Assembly: GCA_021783685.1 (NCBI GenBank)
Contig: JAJXTQ010000075.1
Span: 1 to 8,108 of the forward strand
Direction of reading: 5' to 3'
Length of the DNA: 8,108 nucleotides
Origin: Pseudomonadota bacterium
Lineage (GTDB): Bacteria > Pseudomonadota > Gammaproteobacteria > UBA5335
Both the position numbers and the translations under genes were made by a program. The notes below the pieces were generated by a model, which saw only the letters and a program-made list of their open reading frames with translations, was not told the origin of the DNA and made no database searches. Of this stretch, positions 5,765-8,108 are shown in pieces. Positions within the stretch are counted from its first letter, which is position 1. Every line of letters begins with the position of its first letter.

Positions 5765-6616
5765 ATGGTCCCCCGTACGCTTGCCCCGATCCTGCTGCAG
5801 CGCGCCGCGCAATACCCGGTCGTCACGCTGACCGGACCGCGGCAAAGCGGCAAGACGACCCTCTGCCGCGCGCTCTTTCCGCACAAGCGCTATGTGAGTC
5901 TCGAGGATCCCGACCTGCGGCGGTTTGCGGTCGAGGATCCGCGCGGGTTTCTCGAGTCCGTGCGCGACGGCGCCATCCTCGACGAGATCCAGCGGGCGCC
6001 GGAGCTTTCCTCATACCTCCAGGGCATGGTCGATGCCGACCCCCGGCCCGGGCGCTTCGTGCTCACCGGCAGCCAGCAGTTCGAGTTGATGCGGCACGTG
6101 AGCCAGTCGCTGGCAGGACGGACGGCGGCGCTGCGCCTGCTGCCGTTCAGCCTGACCGAACTTGCGACGCTCGGCCCGCTGCGCGGCCTGCCTGCGATGA
6201 TCCGGACCGGCGTCCTGCCGAGGATCCATGATCGTGGCCTCGATCCCGGCGTTGCGCTGGGCGACTATTTCATCACGTATGTCGAGCGCGATCTGCGCGA
6301 ACTTGCCGCCGTCCACGATCTGCAGCGCTTCGAGCGGTTCGTGCGCCTGTGCGCCGGGCGCGTCGGACAACTGCTGAATTTTCGCGACGCTTCGGGCAAC
6401 GAAGTCGACCTGCTCCTGCCCGAAGGGGCCCGCTTCCATGCCATCGAGATCAAGTCCGGGCAAACCGTCCAACCCGATTATTTCCGGGGACTGAAGACGT
6501 TTGCGGCCGCGTTTCCGGACAAGATCGCCAGCGGCGGCGTGCTGTTCGGCGGCGCAGTGGGTCAGGCACGCAGCGACTGGCCGGTAAGTTCCTGGCGCGC
6601 CCTCTCGGCAGCGTGA
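5765..6616 (+). CDS. AAA ATPase of the DUF4143 type with an apparent internal in-frame deletion
   Basis: A 283-residue protein; full-length relatives are about 380-400. The N-terminal AAA module is intact: Walker A GPRQSGKT at 24-31, Walker B AILDE at 70-74, sensor-like FVLTGSQQF at 98-106, then PFSLTEL (127-133) and TYVERDLREL (171-180). The DUF4143 part begins with FVRLCAGRVGQLLN (192-205), but residue 206 jumps straight to FRDASGNEVDLLL and HAIEIKSG. In relatives about 100 residues of winged-helix-like sequence separate these blocks. The retained tail carries the EVD...EIK pattern of a PD-(D/E)XK-like fold. I infer an internal deletion at about 6379/6380 that kept the frame; the protein may be non-functional. 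Cellular roles of the family are poorly defined. No good Shine-Dalgarno is visible, but the N-terminus MVPRTLAPIL matches the family start. Confidence 0.82.
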   Translation: MVPRTLAPILLQRAAQYPVVTLTGPRQSGKTTLCRALFPHKRYVSLEDPDLRRFAVEDPRGFLESVRDGAILDEIQRAPELSSYLQGMVDADPRPGRFVLTGSQQFELMRHVSQSLAGRTAALRLLPFSLTELATLGPLRGLPAMIRTGVLPRIHDRGLDPGVALGDYFITYVERDLRELAAVHDLQRFERFVRLCAGRVGQLLNFRDASGNEVDLLLPEGARFHAIEIKSGQTVQPDYFRGLKTFAAAFPDKIASGGVLFGGAVGQARSDWPVSSWRALSAA

Positions 6617-6632
6617 TCGGGTCTTCTATAAT
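6605..6632 (+). promoter_or_regulatory. Promoter of the acyl carrier protein - ydcF pair
   Basis: A perfect -10 TATAAT at 6627-6632 is preceded at 16 bp by TCGGCA (6605-6610), a 4/6 match to the -35 consensus. It overlaps the 3' end of the ATPase gene and lies 23 bp before a GGAG ribosome site (6655-6658). Confidence 0.55.
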
Positions 6633-6665
6633 CCTCCGGCTGTACTGACATTCCGGAGCAATGGA

Positions 6666-6929
6666 TTGGACCTCGACGTGCGCGTGATCGAATCGGTGGA
6701 GTCGGCTCTGCACATTCCGCTGGACCGCGGCCGGATCCGTCCGGAGACCCCCCTCATGGGGGCGATCCCGGAATTCGACTCGATGGCCGCGGTCGCCCTG
6801 CTCACCACGCTGGAAGAGCGCTTCGGCTTCGCCATCGCGGATGACGAGTTCGATGGCGCGACGTTCGCGACCTTCGGCAGCCTCAACGCCTTCGTGCAGG
6901 GGAAGTTGGACGCCCTTCGACGTAGTTAG
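6666..6929 (+). CDS. Acyl carrier protein, TTG start
   Basis: An 87-residue carrier with the four-helix ACP pattern. The attachment site for 4'-phosphopantetheine is S39 in IPEFDSMAAVALL (34-46), followed by the acidic helix TTLEERFGFAIADDEF. It differs from housekeeping AcpP and is closer in look to stand-alone ACPs found with exopolysaccharide or exosortase loci; that link is from memory of the family and not shown by this window. TTG at 6666 is the best start: GGAG at 6655-6658 is 7 nt upstream, and the ATG at 6661 is out of frame and stops after eight codons. GTG codons at 6678 and 6684 would shorten helix 1. The next gene begins 9 bp after the stop. Confidence 0.85.
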   Translation: MDLDVRVIESVESALHIPLDRGRIRPETPLMGAIPEFDSMAAVALLTTLEERFGFAIADDEFDGATFATFGSLNAFVQGKLDALRRS

Positions 6930-6938
6930 CCGATTGGG

Positions 6939-7757
6939 ATGCAGTCCGACTGGATCATCGCCCTGCGCGAAACCGCGCACGTCTTCCTGGTGCCGCCGGG
7001 CCCGCTACTCCTGTTGCTGGTCGCCGGCCTGCTCCTGCTGCGCCGCAAACCCAGGGCCGGCCGCGCACTCCTGTGGACCGGGACGCTGCTCTTTCTTGCG
7101 CTGTCGCTCGCCCCGGTGAGCCGCGCCCTCACCGATCTCGCCGGCGACTATCCGCCGCTGCGCCTGGCCGACGCGCGCGCGGCGCAGGCCATCGTCGTGC
7201 TGTCCGGAGATACCCGCTTCGCGCCGGAAGACGGCGCGGAAGATACGATCGGCGATCTCACCGCGGTGCGCTTGCGCTATGGCGTGCTGCTGGCAAGGAA
7301 GACCGGTCTGCCGATGCTGTTCACCGGCGGCGAAGGCGGCCTGCAGCACCGTGCGATTGCCGAACTCATGCAGCGTGCCGCGATTGGCGACTACGGAGTC
7401 GGTGCGCGCTGGCTCGAGACGCGCTCGCGCAACACGCGCGAGAATGCCCAGCTTTCCGCGCCCATCCTGCGGGCGGCAGGGGTGCGGACGATCGTGCTGG
7501 TCACCGACGACAACCACATGCGGCGGGCGTTGCGGGAATTCGCCGCCACCGGGCTGCGCGCGATCCCGGCGCCGGTGCGCATTCCGCCGCCGCTCTTTGC
7601 CGGGCGCTGGTGGAACAACCTGCGGCCCGGCCTCGGCGCGTTCTGCAACGGTTCGCTGGCGATCTACGAACTGCTGGGGCAGGCGGCGCAGATCATCAGT
7701 CCGCCGCCCGCGCATCGAACGGTGGCGAATCAAACGGCGACGACCAGATCTCCGTAG
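6939..7757 (+). CDS. YdcF/ElyC-family (DUF218) membrane protein
   Basis: A 272-residue protein with two N-terminal hydrophobic helices (about 16-35 and 42-60) and a DUF218 domain. Typical elements: AIVVLSGD at 84-91, LRYGVLLARKTGLPMLFTGG at 112-131, the central TRSRNTRENA at 161-170 and IVLVTDDNHMRRAL at 185-198, where most relatives have a shorter VTSxxHMxRA. The family includes E. coli ElyC, linked to envelope and peptidoglycan or undecaprenyl-carrier metabolism; the exact reaction is unsettled. It sits 9 bp after the acyl carrier protein and is probably co-transcribed. The start ATG has only a weak purine run (GGG) directly before it, so translation may depend on the upstream gene. Its 3' end overlaps the convergent vapC gene by 28 bp, and the low-complexity tail after about residue 255 is unlike the family. 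Confidence 0.85.
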   Translation: MQSDWIIALRETAHVFLVPPGPLLLLLVAGLLLLRRKPRAGRALLWTGTLLFLALSLAPVSRALTDLAGDYPPLRLADARAAQAIVVLSGDTRFAPEDGAEDTIGDLTAVRLRYGVLLARKTGLPMLFTGGEGGLQHRAIAELMQRAAIGDYGVGARWLETRSRNTRENAQLSAPILRAAGVRTIVLVTDDNHMRRALREFAATGLRAIPAPVRIPPPLFAGRWWNNLRPGLGAFCNGSLAIYELLGQAAQIISPPPAHRTVANQTATTRSP

Positions 7758-8108
7758 CGGGCGATCATCGGATCGTGGCTGATCAGGCGCATCGGTTCGA
7801 TCTGCGCCTGTGCCACCAGGATGCGATCGAATGGGTCCTGATGGTGGGGCGGAAGTTCTTCGACCGCTGCCGCATGCTCGGCCTCCACCGCGAGCAGGCG
7901 ATACCCCGATTCACGGAAATATCGCACGGCGTCCTGCCCGGATACCGGCATGTCGCCGCGCCCGAGCGCGTGCTTGATCGCAATTTCCCAGACGCTGGCG
8001 GCGCTGACCCACACGAAGGCGTGGGGCGCTTCGATCAACGCGCGCGCCTTCTGCGGCAGCTTGGCGCTGCCCGTGATCGCCCAGAGCGCGACGTGGGTGT
8101 CGAGCAGC
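7730..8108 (-). CDS. vapC: VapC-family PIN-domain toxin, 5' end off the window
   Basis: A PIN-domain ribonuclease toxin of a type II system. The frame is open from the window end; 125 residues are visible starting LLDTHVALWA, so probably only the first one to three residues are missing. A TTG at 8038 is internal, not the start. Acidic active-site positions are present: D3 in LLDTH, E41 in SVWEIAIK, D91/D94 in DPFDRILVAQA and D112 in ISHDPM. The cognate antitoxin gene would be expected just beyond base 8108 on the same strand and cannot be seen. The gene is convergent with the YdcF-family gene and overlaps its last 28 bp, with no space for a terminator between them. Confidence 0.9.
   Translation of the reverse strand, partial: LLDTHVALWAITGSAKLPQKARALIEAPHAFVWVSAASVWEIAIKHALGRGDMPVSGQDAVRYFRESGYRLLAVEAEHAAAVEELPPHHQDPFDRILVAQAQIEPMRLISHDPMIARYGDLVVAV

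Noticed and set aside
8038..8038. VapC start at the TTG at 8038
   Set aside because: The frame continues upstream to the window end and includes the essential LLDTH active-site aspartate.

Overview
The window is GC-rich, densely coding DNA from a Gram-negative bacterium. A lipid A hydroxylase (LpxO) gene, a TrmB of typical proteobacterial form and an acyl carrier protein resembling those next to exosortase-type loci suggest a betaproteobacterium. That placement is inference; no marker gene fixes a genus.

Left part, minus strand (1-3801): trmB (tRNA m7G46 methyltransferase), then hyfB and the 5' part of hyfC. The last two encode membrane subunits of a hydrogenase-4 / complex-I-like ion-pumping complex. 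The remaining subunits would lie left of base 1, so the window cannot show whether the complex carries a true NiFe site. Two copies of a C/G-rich hairpin repeat sit on either side of hyfB. The one between hyfB and hyfC lies in a small insertion bounded by 9-bp direct repeats, which appears to have split an original ATGA stop/start overlap.

Middle part (3802-5714): a divergent control region, then lpxO on the plus strand. Directly after the lpxO stop codon lies an 827-bp unit with 21-bp terminal inverted repeats (19/21 identical), flanked by a 7- to 8-bp direct repeat that looks like a target-site duplication. Its only genes are a complete hicA-hicB toxin-antitoxin operon (minus strand) with its own strong promoter and operator-like inverted repeat. 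There is no transposase. This looks like a non-autonomous mobile toxin-antitoxin cassette and is the most interesting object here. It landed at the edge of a 31-bp near-perfect palindrome.

Right part (5713-8108): the palindrome leads into a DUF4143-type AAA ATPase gene that has apparently lost about 100 codons in frame. Then come an acyl carrier protein with a TTG start behind a TATAAT promoter, a closely linked YdcF/ElyC-family membrane protein, and, convergent with it, a VapC PIN-domain toxin cut by the window end. No RNA genes or CRISPR arrays were seen. No stretch above 300 bases lacks a gene; the largest gaps (2902-3075, 3802-3953, 4872-5010, 5598-5764) are described in the features.
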